A DNA stretch of 48,793 nucleotides. Source: Bin80 sp964503085 (GTDB lineage Bacteria > Bacteroidota > Rhodothermia > Rhodothermales > Bin80). The position numbers and the translations under genes are program-made. The notes below the pieces were generated by a model. The model was given only the letters and a program-made list of their open reading frames with translations. It had not been told where the DNA came from and searched no databases. This document shows, piece after piece, positions 35,911 through 43,774 of the stretch (position 1 is its first letter; every line of letters starts with the position of its first letter). The stretch is taken from assembly GCA_964503085.1 (NCBI GenBank), contig CAZCYQ010000023.1:1-48793 (forward strand), given 5' to 3'.

Positions 35911-37851
35911 ATGAAATCCTTGACAATAATAGCAAATTGCTTCTGCGGAGTTATCCTGTCCCTGACTGTCGCTATGCATGGGCTGGCACAGGTACCGCAG
36001 GAATCAGACTATTACCGCATAGATACGGTCCCCATCCCACAGGATGTCATACTTGAAGTCGGGGGCATGTCCTTTACTCCGGACGGCAGACTTGGAGTTG
36101 CTACACGACGGGGTGAAGTATGGCTGATTGATGATCCCGTCATGGCCGGATCCTCACCACCCCATTTTCAGCGTTTTGCATACGGTCTTCATGAAGCCCT
36201 TGGATTAGCCTGGCACAATGGTGGTTTCTATACTGCACAACGCGGTGAATTAACCCACCTCGTGGATACCAACGGAGACGCCACCGCAGACCACTACAAT
36301 ACCGTGTATGCCTGGCCGTTGGAAGGCAACTATCATGAGTACTCGTACGGCCCGCTCATACAAAAAGACGGATCTATGGTGGTGGCGCTGAATTTAGGAT
36401 GGATCGGATACGGCGCCAGTCTTTCCAAGTGGCGCGGCTGGATGCTGTCTATTGACGAGGATGGTCAAATGACGCCCATTGCAACCGGTATGCGTTCGCC
36501 AGCCGGTATGGGCATGAACGTGGAGGGGGAGCTGTTTTATGCAGAGAATCAGGGAGATTGGGTTGGTTCCGGATACATCACACATGTGGAAACCGGAGAC
36601 TTTGTGGGCAACCCTGCCGGACTGCGCTGGACGGGCGAACCTGACTCTCCGTTGTCCTTGAAACCAGAGGATATACCCGATACCGGCAAGCCCCTCTTCG
36701 AAATTGCCAAAGAAATTGACGCCCTTAAACCACCGGCCGTCTGGTTCCCGCACACGATATTGGGCATATCCACATCGGATATCCTCCCCGATACTACAGG
36801 CGGCAGATTTGGACCTTTTGAAGGACAGTTGTTTGTAGGCGATCAGGGGCATAGCAAGATTGCGCGAGTTTATCTGGAAAAAGTGCAAGGCGTGTACCAG
36901 GGGGCGGCAATAGATTTTCGGGAAGGCTTTGCTTCTGGAGTACTGCGTATGGCCTGGGATCCAGAAGGTGGAATGATGGTTGGTCAGACTAGTCGAGGCT
37001 GGGGTGCCACAGGCGGTAGACCGTATGCATTGCAGCGACTTGTATGGACCGGCAAAATTCCGTTTGAGATGCATGAGATCCACATCATGCCAGACGGATT
37101 CTTGATTACACTGACCCAAGCCGTGGATGAAGTTTCGGCAGGCAACGCGACCAGCTATTCCGTAGAGAGCTTTACCTATAAATACCATTCCACCTACGGC
37201 AGCGAACCTATCAACATCGCGTCACATACGGTCAATAACGCTGTCGTATCTGAGAATGGCCGGGAGGTCCGTTTGGTGCTTGATGGCCTTCGTGAAGGAT
37301 ACATCCATTCGATAACTGCTCCAGGCTTACGCTCAAAAGATGGGCACCCATTGCTGCACCCTACCGCGTTTTATACTGTGAACAGAACGCCCGATGGCGC
37401 ATCACTCCTGACCGACGCCGATGGCGAAAATAATGCTCAATCCGTAGATCTTAATGCACTGGCTTCTGAAAACAAGTCCGCTGTGGCACTGTCCGTGGGA
37501 ACGTTGCCGAATCTGCAATTCAGCACAAATGAGTTCACAGTACCTGCAGGTAGCGACATCACGCTTACCTTCAATAACGACGACGATATGTTACACAACC
37601 TTGTGGTCGTCGAAAGCGCCGCGGCAGATGAGGTCGCGTTGGCCGCAATGCGACTGGGATTAAAAGGCCATGAGATGCAATATGTACCTGACTCCGAAGC
37701 CGTCCTAGCCCATACCAAGCTACTTGAACCGGGAGTTTCAGATACGATTGTATTTAGTGTCCCGGATATGCCCGGCGAGTACGTTTTCGTGTGCACGTTC
37801 CCCGGCCACGCCAACACCATGCGCGGCATCATCCGTGTCGTTGACAGTTAA
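35911..37851 (+). CDS. Secreted propeller protein fused to a plastocyanin/azurin-like copper domain
   Basis: The 646-residue protein has a signal peptide (ending GLAQ) and a large beta-propeller (about 30-390) like the glucose/sorbosone-dehydrogenase-type propellers of Planctomycetota and Bacteroidota, with WLIDDPVM and AYGLHEALGLAWHNGGFY. After a linker with Ig-like strands comes a cupredoxin domain (about 530-646). Its type 1 copper ligands are visible: His562 in MLHNLVVV, Cys628 and His633 in VCTFPGH, and Met637. Such fusions could couple sugar or alcohol oxidation to electron transfer by copper. It is seven bases after the DUF1080 gene. Export and fold are clear; the redox partner is not. 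Confidence 0.9.
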   Translation: MKSLTIIANCFCGVILSLTVAMHGLAQVPQESDYYRIDTVPIPQDVILEVGGMSFTPDGRLGVATRRGEVWLIDDPVMAGSSPPHFQRFAYGLHEALGLAWHNGGFYTAQRGELTHLVDTNGDATADHYNTVYAWPLEGNYHEYSYGPLIQKDGSMVVALNLGWIGYGASLSKWRGWMLSIDEDGQMTPIATGMRSPAGMGMNVEGELFYAENQGDWVGSGYITHVETGDFVGNPAGLRWTGEPDSPLSLKPEDIPDTGKPLFEIAKEIDALKPPAVWFPHTILGISTSDILPDTTGGRFGPFEGQLFVGDQGHSKIARVYLEKVQGVYQGAAIDFREGFASGVLRMAWDPEGGMMVGQTSRGWGATGGRPYALQRLVWTGKIPFEMHEIHIMPDGFLITLTQAVDEVSAGNATSYSVESFTYKYHSTYGSEPINIASHTVNNAVVSENGREVRLVLDGLREGYIHSITAPGLRSKDGHPLLHPTAFYTVNRTPDGASLLTDADGENNAQSVDLNALASENKSAVALSVGTLPNLQFSTNEFTVPAGSDITLTFNNDDDMLHNLVVVESAAADEVALAAMRLGLKGHEMQYVPDSEAVLAHTKLLEPGVSDTIVFSVPDMPGEYVFVCTFPGHANTMRGIIRVVDS

Positions 37852-37874
37852 GCCCTGCCTGAATACGACTGCAG

Positions 37875-38723
37875 TCAAATTTTGAGCTCCGAGAGATACT
37901 TGTAGCTGCTTGCAAGTGCCTCAAACATATCAGTCTCGCAACTGTCAAACTCAACAATCCAGTAATCTGCGGCAGCCGCAGACAGGATCGCAGGAAAATC
38001 TTGAAGCCCTGTGCCTATCGCTACCATGGGGCCCTCGGTATTAATAACCGCACCATCCTTGATGTGCAAGAGCGGTGCACGAGGTCCAAAATCCTTCAGT
38101 ACAGCCGCTGGATTGAGTCCTGCAACGAATGCCCACCAAGTGTCTATTTCGAAGAGAATGTCCGCGTTCAATCCTTCCAGGAGTCGATAATATGGCAGGG
38201 ATCCGTCCGGCAATTGTTCACATTCCCACCAATGGTTGTGCAGATACAGCGTGAGGCCATTCTGGCTTGCGAACTCGTGGCATTCGTTATACAGTTCAGT
38301 CAGTTCATCCACTCCCTCATTGGAGCGGTAACGCTCATCCATAGGCCAACCATGCCAAACCATACGGGTGCAATCGTAGGCCTCAGCAATCCTCAACATA
38401 GCCTCCCGGTCATCCCCCACAGGCAACTCCGCATGTGCAGCAACGACCTCTAGTCCCGCCTCACGGAGCAGCTGAGCTGCGCGTGAAACGCTCAGGTTCT
38501 CGGGCCAGAATCCGGTCTCTACATTGCGGTACCCCATTGCAGACAATCTGCCGAACACCTCGACAGCATCATGCTCAGATTGGATGTGATCGCGTACCGA
38601 GTACAACTGAACTGCTATCTGGGCCTTCACATCAGATTGTGCGCCACCGCTTACCTTATGGTAACCAGCTAATCCCAGCGCGCCCCCCATTGCTCCCAAA
38701 AATGCTCGTCGTGATTGTAACAT
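37875..38723 (-). CDS. Second Tat-exported sugar isomerase/epimerase-like TIM barrel
   Basis: The product of 282 residues (ATG at 38723) starts with a Tat-type leader MLQSRRAFLGAMGG. A longer frame to 38786 would place 21 residues before it and hide the leader. The barrel is a xylose-isomerase-like domain, with acidic or histidine residues of likely metal sites in LYLHNHWWE, ILFEIDTWW and LHIKDG. It is only distantly similar to the 29503-30429 protein. It ends 24 bases from the end of the propeller-copper gene on the opposite strand and is divergent from receptor copy 2. Reaction unknown. Confidence 0.87.
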   Translation of the reverse strand: MLQSRRAFLGAMGGALGLAGYHKVSGGAQSDVKAQIAVQLYSVRDHIQSEHDAVEVFGRLSAMGYRNVETGFWPENLSVSRAAQLLREAGLEVVAAHAELPVGDDREAMLRIAEAYDCTRMVWHGWPMDERYRSNEGVDELTELYNECHEFASQNGLTLYLHNHWWECEQLPDGSLPYYRLLEGLNADILFEIDTWWAFVAGLNPAAVLKDFGPRAPLLHIKDGAVINTEGPMVAIGTGLQDFPAILSAAAADYWIVEFDSCETDMFEALASSYKYLSELKI

Positions 38724-38858
38724 TTCAGTGGTTATGATTGCCCCGTCAAAGTACAACAATCTTTTTATGTTTGCAGTAGTACTCAACCTAATGTTCTGTC
38801 CACTATCTTCCCCTACAGAAACACAACCTTAGCTAGCTACCCTCCCGGCTCTTAAACA

Positions 38859-41111
38859 GTGAATATTCGACGCGTATTGCTCCTGCTCACACTATCCGCA
38901 TGGACCGGTACAGCCATTGGACAGACTGCAAGCATCCGGGGGTTCGTGACCGATGCCGATGATCGAGAGGCCCTCGTGGGTGTGAATGTCGTTCTGGAGA
39001 GTGACACTGGGGGGCTGAGAGGTGGTGTGACCGACGGTGATGGGATCTACAACCTTACACGCATCCCGGCAGGTACGTATGTGCTGCGTTTTTCATTTAT
39101 CGGGTACACGGCCTGGTCAGATACCCTGGTCTTCCGGACTGGACAGCGACTGAATCTCAATATAGCCCTGCAAGCCTCCCCTCAAATGATGGAAGAGGCG
39201 ATTGTCGTGGCCGAGTCTGAAACCGGGGCTGCCCGGGTAACCGCCGGGCTGCAAACTGTGAGTCCAAAAGATATGGATCTGCTGCCAACGCCAGATGTAT
39301 CCGGAGATTTGGCAAGTTTCCTGACTACACTCCCGGGCGTAGTCACACTCGGTGACCGCGGCGGCCAATACTATATCCGAGGAGGCGAACCATCGCACAA
39401 TATGACACTGATAGACGGCATGTACGTCTACCAGCCCTATCATATTCTGGGGTTCTATTCAGCTTTTTCCTCTGATATTATTCACCAGGCGGATGTTCAC
39501 ACAGCCGGATACGGCGCCCCCTTTACCGGCCGCATTTCTTCAGTCATTGACATTAAATCCCGTAACGGAGATAAACGCAACTATACCGGGGCTGCCTCAA
39601 TCGCCCCCTTCGTGAGCTCAGCTCAGATTGAGGGCCCCTTGATCTACAACAGACTTTCCTTTATGGCCTCTGCTCGCCAATCTGTTGTCAAACAAATTGC
39701 TCAGCACTATATCACCCAAGAAACGCCGTACACGTTCGGGGATGCCTTCCTCAAGGTGCACGGACAAATCAGCTCCAACAGCCAGCTCTCAATCAGTGCC
39801 ATTTATACGAATGACCGAGGGAGCATTGGCCTGGAGTCAGATGACAGGATTCTTGAAGAAGTGGGTTGGCGTAACGCGGCAGTTGGTTTGCGCTATGTCG
39901 TTCTTCCACGAGCACTGCCCTTTGTAGCCGAAATCCAGCTTTCTTATTCCTACCTCAAAACCAATCAGGGACCCGCCAATGATCCGGTGCGCTGGTCGAG
40001 AATTTCAGGATTCCAGTATGCTGTCCACATGAACAGCTTTTATCAGCGAACACAGTGGAAATGGGGATTGTACTGGCGTGCACCACAGGTTACCGCCCAC
40101 TTGGGTGGGCTTTTCCAGGATCTCGAGGTTGGCGTGAGCCGGCGTCACAAGGCCGGCATCTACCTTGAACCGGATTTCTACATCACCTCCGAACTGAGAG
40201 CCCGCGTCACAGGAATTGCAGAGGTGTTCCCTGGACAGGAAAACCGCAATAATTTTGAAGCACGTGCTCGGGCTATCTGGCAACGCGGGGAACACGAAGT
40301 GAGCCTGGGAGCCGGCTGGTATCATCAGGAAATTTTCGGGCTCAATGACCGCAGGGATGCAACCAATATCTTTACTTCTTGGCGCAGTGCTCCAACAGAA
40401 AAACTCTCCCGCTCAATTCATGCACTGACCGGTTACCGAGTGAGCCCCTATCCATGGCTCGAATTATCCGCAGAAACCTACTACAAACAGCTCAGTGATC
40501 TCTTTATTGCCGAGTGGACTGCCTATCCCCGCTTCACATCTCGCCTGCAACGGGCCGATGGCCGGGCTATGGGAATTGAACTACGGGCCGAAGTTCGGCA
40601 GCCAAGAATGTATGGATATATCAACTATGGCCTCTCGAGCGTACGCTACACTTCTAAACAGCCCTCTGCCGAACTGTGGTTTGGAAGTGAAAACCTCGAC
40701 TTTCGTCCACCTCATGACCGCAGGCATCAACTAAACATCGTCGCAACCACAAGTATATCCGGCGTTGATGTCAGTGTACGGTGGAATTTCGGCAGTGGAC
40801 GCCCCTTTAACCATGTGTACGGATTCGACGGGTTTGTCCTGCTCGACGGCATTCAGGACCTCTTTACGGTACCTGATGATCAGCGCGTGATCTACGGTCA
40901 GCCCTTTCAGGGATTACTCCCAACATACCATAGACTGGACGTATCACTTGAACGGGAGTTTGTCCTTGATAAATTCATCCTGACAGCACAGGTCGGGGTG
41001 ATTAACGCCTATAACAGGCGTAACCTGTTTGCGCTGGATTTATTCACTACCGAACGTAACTATCAGTTACCCATTGTACCCGTTGCCGGTTTGAAAATTG
41101 ACTTTGACTGA
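38859..41111 (+). CDS. TonB-dependent receptor with regulatory-like N-terminal domain (copy 2)
   Basis: The 750-residue receptor begins with GTG and has a signal peptide (ending GTAIGQ), the regulatory domain (TASIRGFVTDADDREALVGVNV), the plug with GQYYIRGGEPSHNMTLIDGM, and a barrel ending KIDFD. It resembles copy 1 along its full length, including GVINVYNKSNLFSLD versus GVINAYNRRNLFALD near the end, so they are paralogues by duplication. It heads a six-gene run reaching 45657 in which each junction overlaps or nearly so. Its cargo is probably what the downstream dipeptidase and symporter handle. Confidence 0.93.
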   Translation: MNIRRVLLLLTLSAWTGTAIGQTASIRGFVTDADDREALVGVNVVLESDTGGLRGGVTDGDGIYNLTRIPAGTYVLRFSFIGYTAWSDTLVFRTGQRLNLNIALQASPQMMEEAIVVAESETGAARVTAGLQTVSPKDMDLLPTPDVSGDLASFLTTLPGVVTLGDRGGQYYIRGGEPSHNMTLIDGMYVYQPYHILGFYSAFSSDIIHQADVHTAGYGAPFTGRISSVIDIKSRNGDKRNYTGAASIAPFVSSAQIEGPLIYNRLSFMASARQSVVKQIAQHYITQETPYTFGDAFLKVHGQISSNSQLSISAIYTNDRGSIGLESDDRILEEVGWRNAAVGLRYVVLPRALPFVAEIQLSYSYLKTNQGPANDPVRWSRISGFQYAVHMNSFYQRTQWKWGLYWRAPQVTAHLGGLFQDLEVGVSRRHKAGIYLEPDFYITSELRARVTGIAEVFPGQENRNNFEARARAIWQRGEHEVSLGAGWYHQEIFGLNDRRDATNIFTSWRSAPTEKLSRSIHALTGYRVSPYPWLELSAETYYKQLSDLFIAEWTAYPRFTSRLQRADGRAMGIELRAEVRQPRMYGYINYGLSSVRYTSKQPSAELWFGSENLDFRPPHDRRHQLNIVATTSISGVDVSVRWNFGSGRPFNHVYGFDGFVLLDGIQDLFTVPDDQRVIYGQPFQGLLPTYHRLDVSLEREFVLDKFILTAQVGVINAYNRRNLFALDLFTTERNYQLPIVPVAGLKIDFD

Positions 41112-41112
41112 T

Positions 41113-42006
41113 ATGCACAAACGTCTGGTTCTGGCAACGGCTGTACTGCTCCTCTTTTCCGCGTGCTCCGAAACCGTAGAAACACGTCTGGAAATTGAAC
41201 ACCCTTTTTCCGTCTTCGGCATTATCAACCCGAAAGCCGATACTCACGCTGTTCGCGTCTTCGAAATAAAAAACAATATTTCCCTGATCCGTCCAGAACC
41301 CATTGATGCGATGGTGAGAACCATACATATGCAGACCGGAGAAATACAGGTATGGCGTGACTCCGTGATACAACTGGAGGACGGAGATTACCGTCATGTT
41401 TACTGGTCCGCATTTGAAGCAGAGGCGGAAGAAACCTATCACCTAGTTGTTGAGCGATCCGATGGCGCAAAAACGGAAGCGATCACTACTGTACCTCCGC
41501 CCTCCGAACTGATTCTGCTTGAACCGGATACACTGAGACCTAGGGAGGCTTTGATGCCACTGCTCATTAGAGGAGCACCCCCGACTCTCCCACGTGTTGA
41601 TGTCGAGTACATTCTAGTTGGATTTGAAGCCAATGGAACCGATCCTATCTTTAAACCCATTGTATTCAATTATGCCGGCCGTGCCGAGCCGGAACCAGGA
41701 GGTTTTCTGCTCAATATTGATCTTCGAGAAGATTATCTGGACATCTATAGGTTGTTCGACGCGGATAACGACGTAACGCCGGACATTATTGATCTGCGGG
41801 AAATGATTATTACCGTCCACGTAGGAGATGCCAATTGGGTCTCACCTGTAGGTGCATTCGACGAAGACTTTCTCGTAGAGCCTGGGGTGTTCTCGAACGT
41901 GGACAACGGCTTCGGGTATTTCGGAAGTGGTTACACCGAGGAGGTGTCCTTCCGGCCTCCGCTGGCATTACTCCGACGTGCGGGATTCTATGTCGGAGAT
42001 GGCTGA
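41113..42006 (+). CDS. DUF4249 lipoprotein, partner of receptor copy 2
   Basis: The 297-residue product has lipobox FSAC (Cys18) and a DUF4249 domain: PFSVFGIINPKADTHAVRVFE, then VERSDGAKTEAITTVPPP, then the late block GVFSNVDNGFGYFGSGYTEEV, as in the copy at 23674. I start at the ATG at 41113, one base after the receptor stop; a TTG at 41098 lies inside the receptor. Its stop overlaps the dipeptidase start. The Cys/Pro-rich C-terminal tail of copy 1 is missing. Confidence 0.9.
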   Translation: MHKRLVLATAVLLLFSACSETVETRLEIEHPFSVFGIINPKADTHAVRVFEIKNNISLIRPEPIDAMVRTIHMQTGEIQVWRDSVIQLEDGDYRHVYWSAFEAEAEETYHLVVERSDGAKTEAITTVPPPSELILLEPDTLRPREALMPLLIRGAPPTLPRVDVEYILVGFEANGTDPIFKPIVFNYAGRAEPEPGGFLLNIDLREDYLDIYRLFDADNDVTPDIIDLREMIITVHVGDANWVSPVGAFDEDFLVEPGVFSNVDNGFGYFGSGYTEEVSFRPPLALLRRAGFYVGDG

Positions 42007-43081
42007 GCCCGTAACTCCACTCTTTGATGCGCATTTGGACCTGGCTTGGAATGCGCTTTCTTTTAACCGGAACCTGACGCTCTCCCTGGATGACCTGTGT
42101 GCGGTGGATTCACAGTATAACGATGCCCCGTTTCGCGGAAACTGCACCGTTTCACTGGATGAACTTGCGTATGCGAATTTGCGCATTTGTGTAGCTACGC
42201 TGCTGGCGCGCAGCGGCCCCTCTCCTCCATTCACAACGCTCAGACGCGATCTGGATTATGCGCATCCCTCTATCGCACATGCACATGCGCACGGACAGTT
42301 TGCATATTATGAGTGGCTCGAGCGAGCACAGCGAACACGTATCCTCCGTACTGTTGACGATTTGAATGCGCACTGGAGCAATCCAGAAACACTGGGACTC
42401 ATTATCAGCTTCGAGGGATGTGATCCCATCCTGGATCCTGATGATGTGCACCGCTGGTACAAAATGGGCGTCCGTGCGGCAGGCCTAACACATTACGGGG
42501 CAGGACAATACGCTTGCGGTACCGGAACAACCGGTGGATTGACCTCGCGGGGATTTGCCCTGCTCCGCGAATTTGAGTCTTTGAATATTGCATTAGATGT
42601 AACCCATCTGAGTGACCAGGGGATGGCTGATGTTATGAAACACTATAGCGGACCTATTCTGGCCAGCCACCATAACTGCCGGGCATTAGTGCCCGGACAG
42701 CGACAGCTCTCTGACGGGCAGATTCGTGACTTGATTGCCCGAGATGCTGTTATCGGCATTGCGTTTGATGCATGGATGCTGCATCCCGGCTGGGTACATG
42801 GCGAGACCAGTCGCGCCGTCGTAAATATGAGCGCCGCTGTGGATCATATGGACCATATCTGCGAACTCGCCGGCAATACCAAGCATGTTGCCATCGGCAG
42901 CGATCTGGATGGCGGATTTGGCTTTGATCAGACACCCACTGGACTGGACCGCTATTCTGATCTACACCTAGTTAAGTCATTTCTTCACGAACGCGGCTAC
43001 TCTCCTGCCGACATAAACAGTATTTTTTACGGTAACTGGCTTAAATTCTTTGGCAATTGCCTACCTAAAATCTATGCATAA
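41999..43081 (+). CDS. M19 membrane-dipeptidase family protein
   Basis: The protein (360 residues from the ATG at 41999, which overlaps the DUF4249 stop; an ATG at 41990 is an alternative) is a TIM-barrel zinc dipeptidase of the renal dipeptidase family. Metal and active-site residues are in place: His12 and Asp14 in FDAHLDLAW, Glu139 in SFEGCDP, His203 in VTHLSDQG, His224 in ASHHNC, and Asp302 in IGSDLDGGF. The family cleaves dipeptides, including those with D-residues. No signal peptide is seen, so it should act in the cytoplasm on imported peptides. Confidence 0.94.
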   Translation: MAEPVTPLFDAHLDLAWNALSFNRNLTLSLDDLCAVDSQYNDAPFRGNCTVSLDELAYANLRICVATLLARSGPSPPFTTLRRDLDYAHPSIAHAHAHGQFAYYEWLERAQRTRILRTVDDLNAHWSNPETLGLIISFEGCDPILDPDDVHRWYKMGVRAAGLTHYGAGQYACGTGTTGGLTSRGFALLREFESLNIALDVTHLSDQGMADVMKHYSGPILASHHNCRALVPGQRQLSDGQIRDLIARDAVIGIAFDAWMLHPGWVHGETSRAVVNMSAAVDHMDHICELAGNTKHVAIGSDLDGGFGFDQTPTGLDRYSDLHLVKSFLHERGYSPADINSIFYGNWLKFFGNCLPKIYA

Positions 43082-43538
43082 TCGTATCGAACGTCTGGAA
43101 TCGCTGGGCTACCCGCTTGATGATGTGCCTGCTCCCGGTGGCCTGTATAAACCGGTTACGGTGATGGACACCATCGCTTATGTCTCCGGCGCAGTGCCAG
43201 TAGCACGGGGCAACCTCCAGTTTGCAGGCAAGGTCCCATCCGACCTGGACCTTATCACTGCACAGCGGGCAGCAGCGCTCTGCGGGGCTAACAACCTGCG
43301 CATGGCATGCCAAGCGCTGGGATCACTGGACCGTATTATCAGAGTTCTCCGACTGACTGGCTTCGTCAACTCTGAACCTGGCTTTACAGATCAACACTTG
43401 GTGATTAACGGAGCGTCTGAGCTTCTGAAAGAGGTCTTTGGAGAAGCGGGAATCGGTGCACGCTCTGCTGTTGGTGTAGCCCAGTTGCCGTTGGGCAGTG
43501 CTGTAGAAACCGAGCTCATTCTGGAAATCCGACGATAA
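43074..43538 (+). CDS. RidA/YjgF family protein
   Basis: The 154-residue product (ATG at 43074 overlapping the dipeptidase stop) is a member of the longer RidA subgroup: APGGLYKPVTVMDTIAYVSGAVP, CANNLRMACQALGSLDRI-type helix region, and the ending ARSAVGVAQLPLGSAVETE, where the arginine corresponds to that of the imine-hydrolysing RidA site. RidA proteins deaminate reactive enamine/imine intermediates. Placement after a dipeptidase suggests that the substrate releases amino acids prone to forming such intermediates. The stop shares a base with the next start (TAATG). Confidence 0.9.
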   Translation: MHNRIERLESLGYPLDDVPAPGGLYKPVTVMDTIAYVSGAVPVARGNLQFAGKVPSDLDLITAQRAAALCGANNLRMACQALGSLDRIIRVLRLTGFVNSEPGFTDQHLVINGASELLKEVFGEAGIGARSAVGVAQLPLGSAVETELILEIRR

Positions 43539-43774
43539 TGCCCTCAGCTTTTCGACGCGCACGCCGGGAAGCCCTGCATATTCTGATAGCCTGGGCCGTC
43601 TGCCTAGCCTGGACAATTGGTTACTGCGCCATCTTTGCATACAGACCCGGCAGTGTTGCACTGCTATGGGGTATGCCTGCATGGGTGGTTTTCGGTATAG
43701 GTCTCCCCTGGCTCATTGCTACAATCTACAGTCTCTGGTTCGCCCTGTTTCACATGAAGGATGAGGAGCAATGA
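43538..43774 (+). CDS. YhdT-like (DUF997) small membrane protein
   Basis: The 78-residue protein has two membrane helices with Trp-rich pattern (LAWTIGYC, GIGLPWLIATIYSLWF) and a charged N terminus RRARREAL, matching the DUF997/YhdT family. E. coli yhdT lies directly before panF, a sodium:pantothenate symporter, and here too the gene precedes an SSS symporter, overlapping its start (ATGA at 43771-43774). It is likely an accessory subunit of that transporter. Confidence 0.78.
   Translation: MPSAFRRARREALHILIAWAVCLAWTIGYCAIFAYRPGSVALLWGMPAWVVFGIGLPWLIATIYSLWFALFHMKDEEQ

Noticed and set aside
41927..41998. Longer N terminus for the M19 dipeptidase
   Set aside because: It would overlap the DUF4249 gene by about 80 bases and adds no signal peptide; the start at 41999 gives a family-like N terminus with the HxD motif at residues 12-14.
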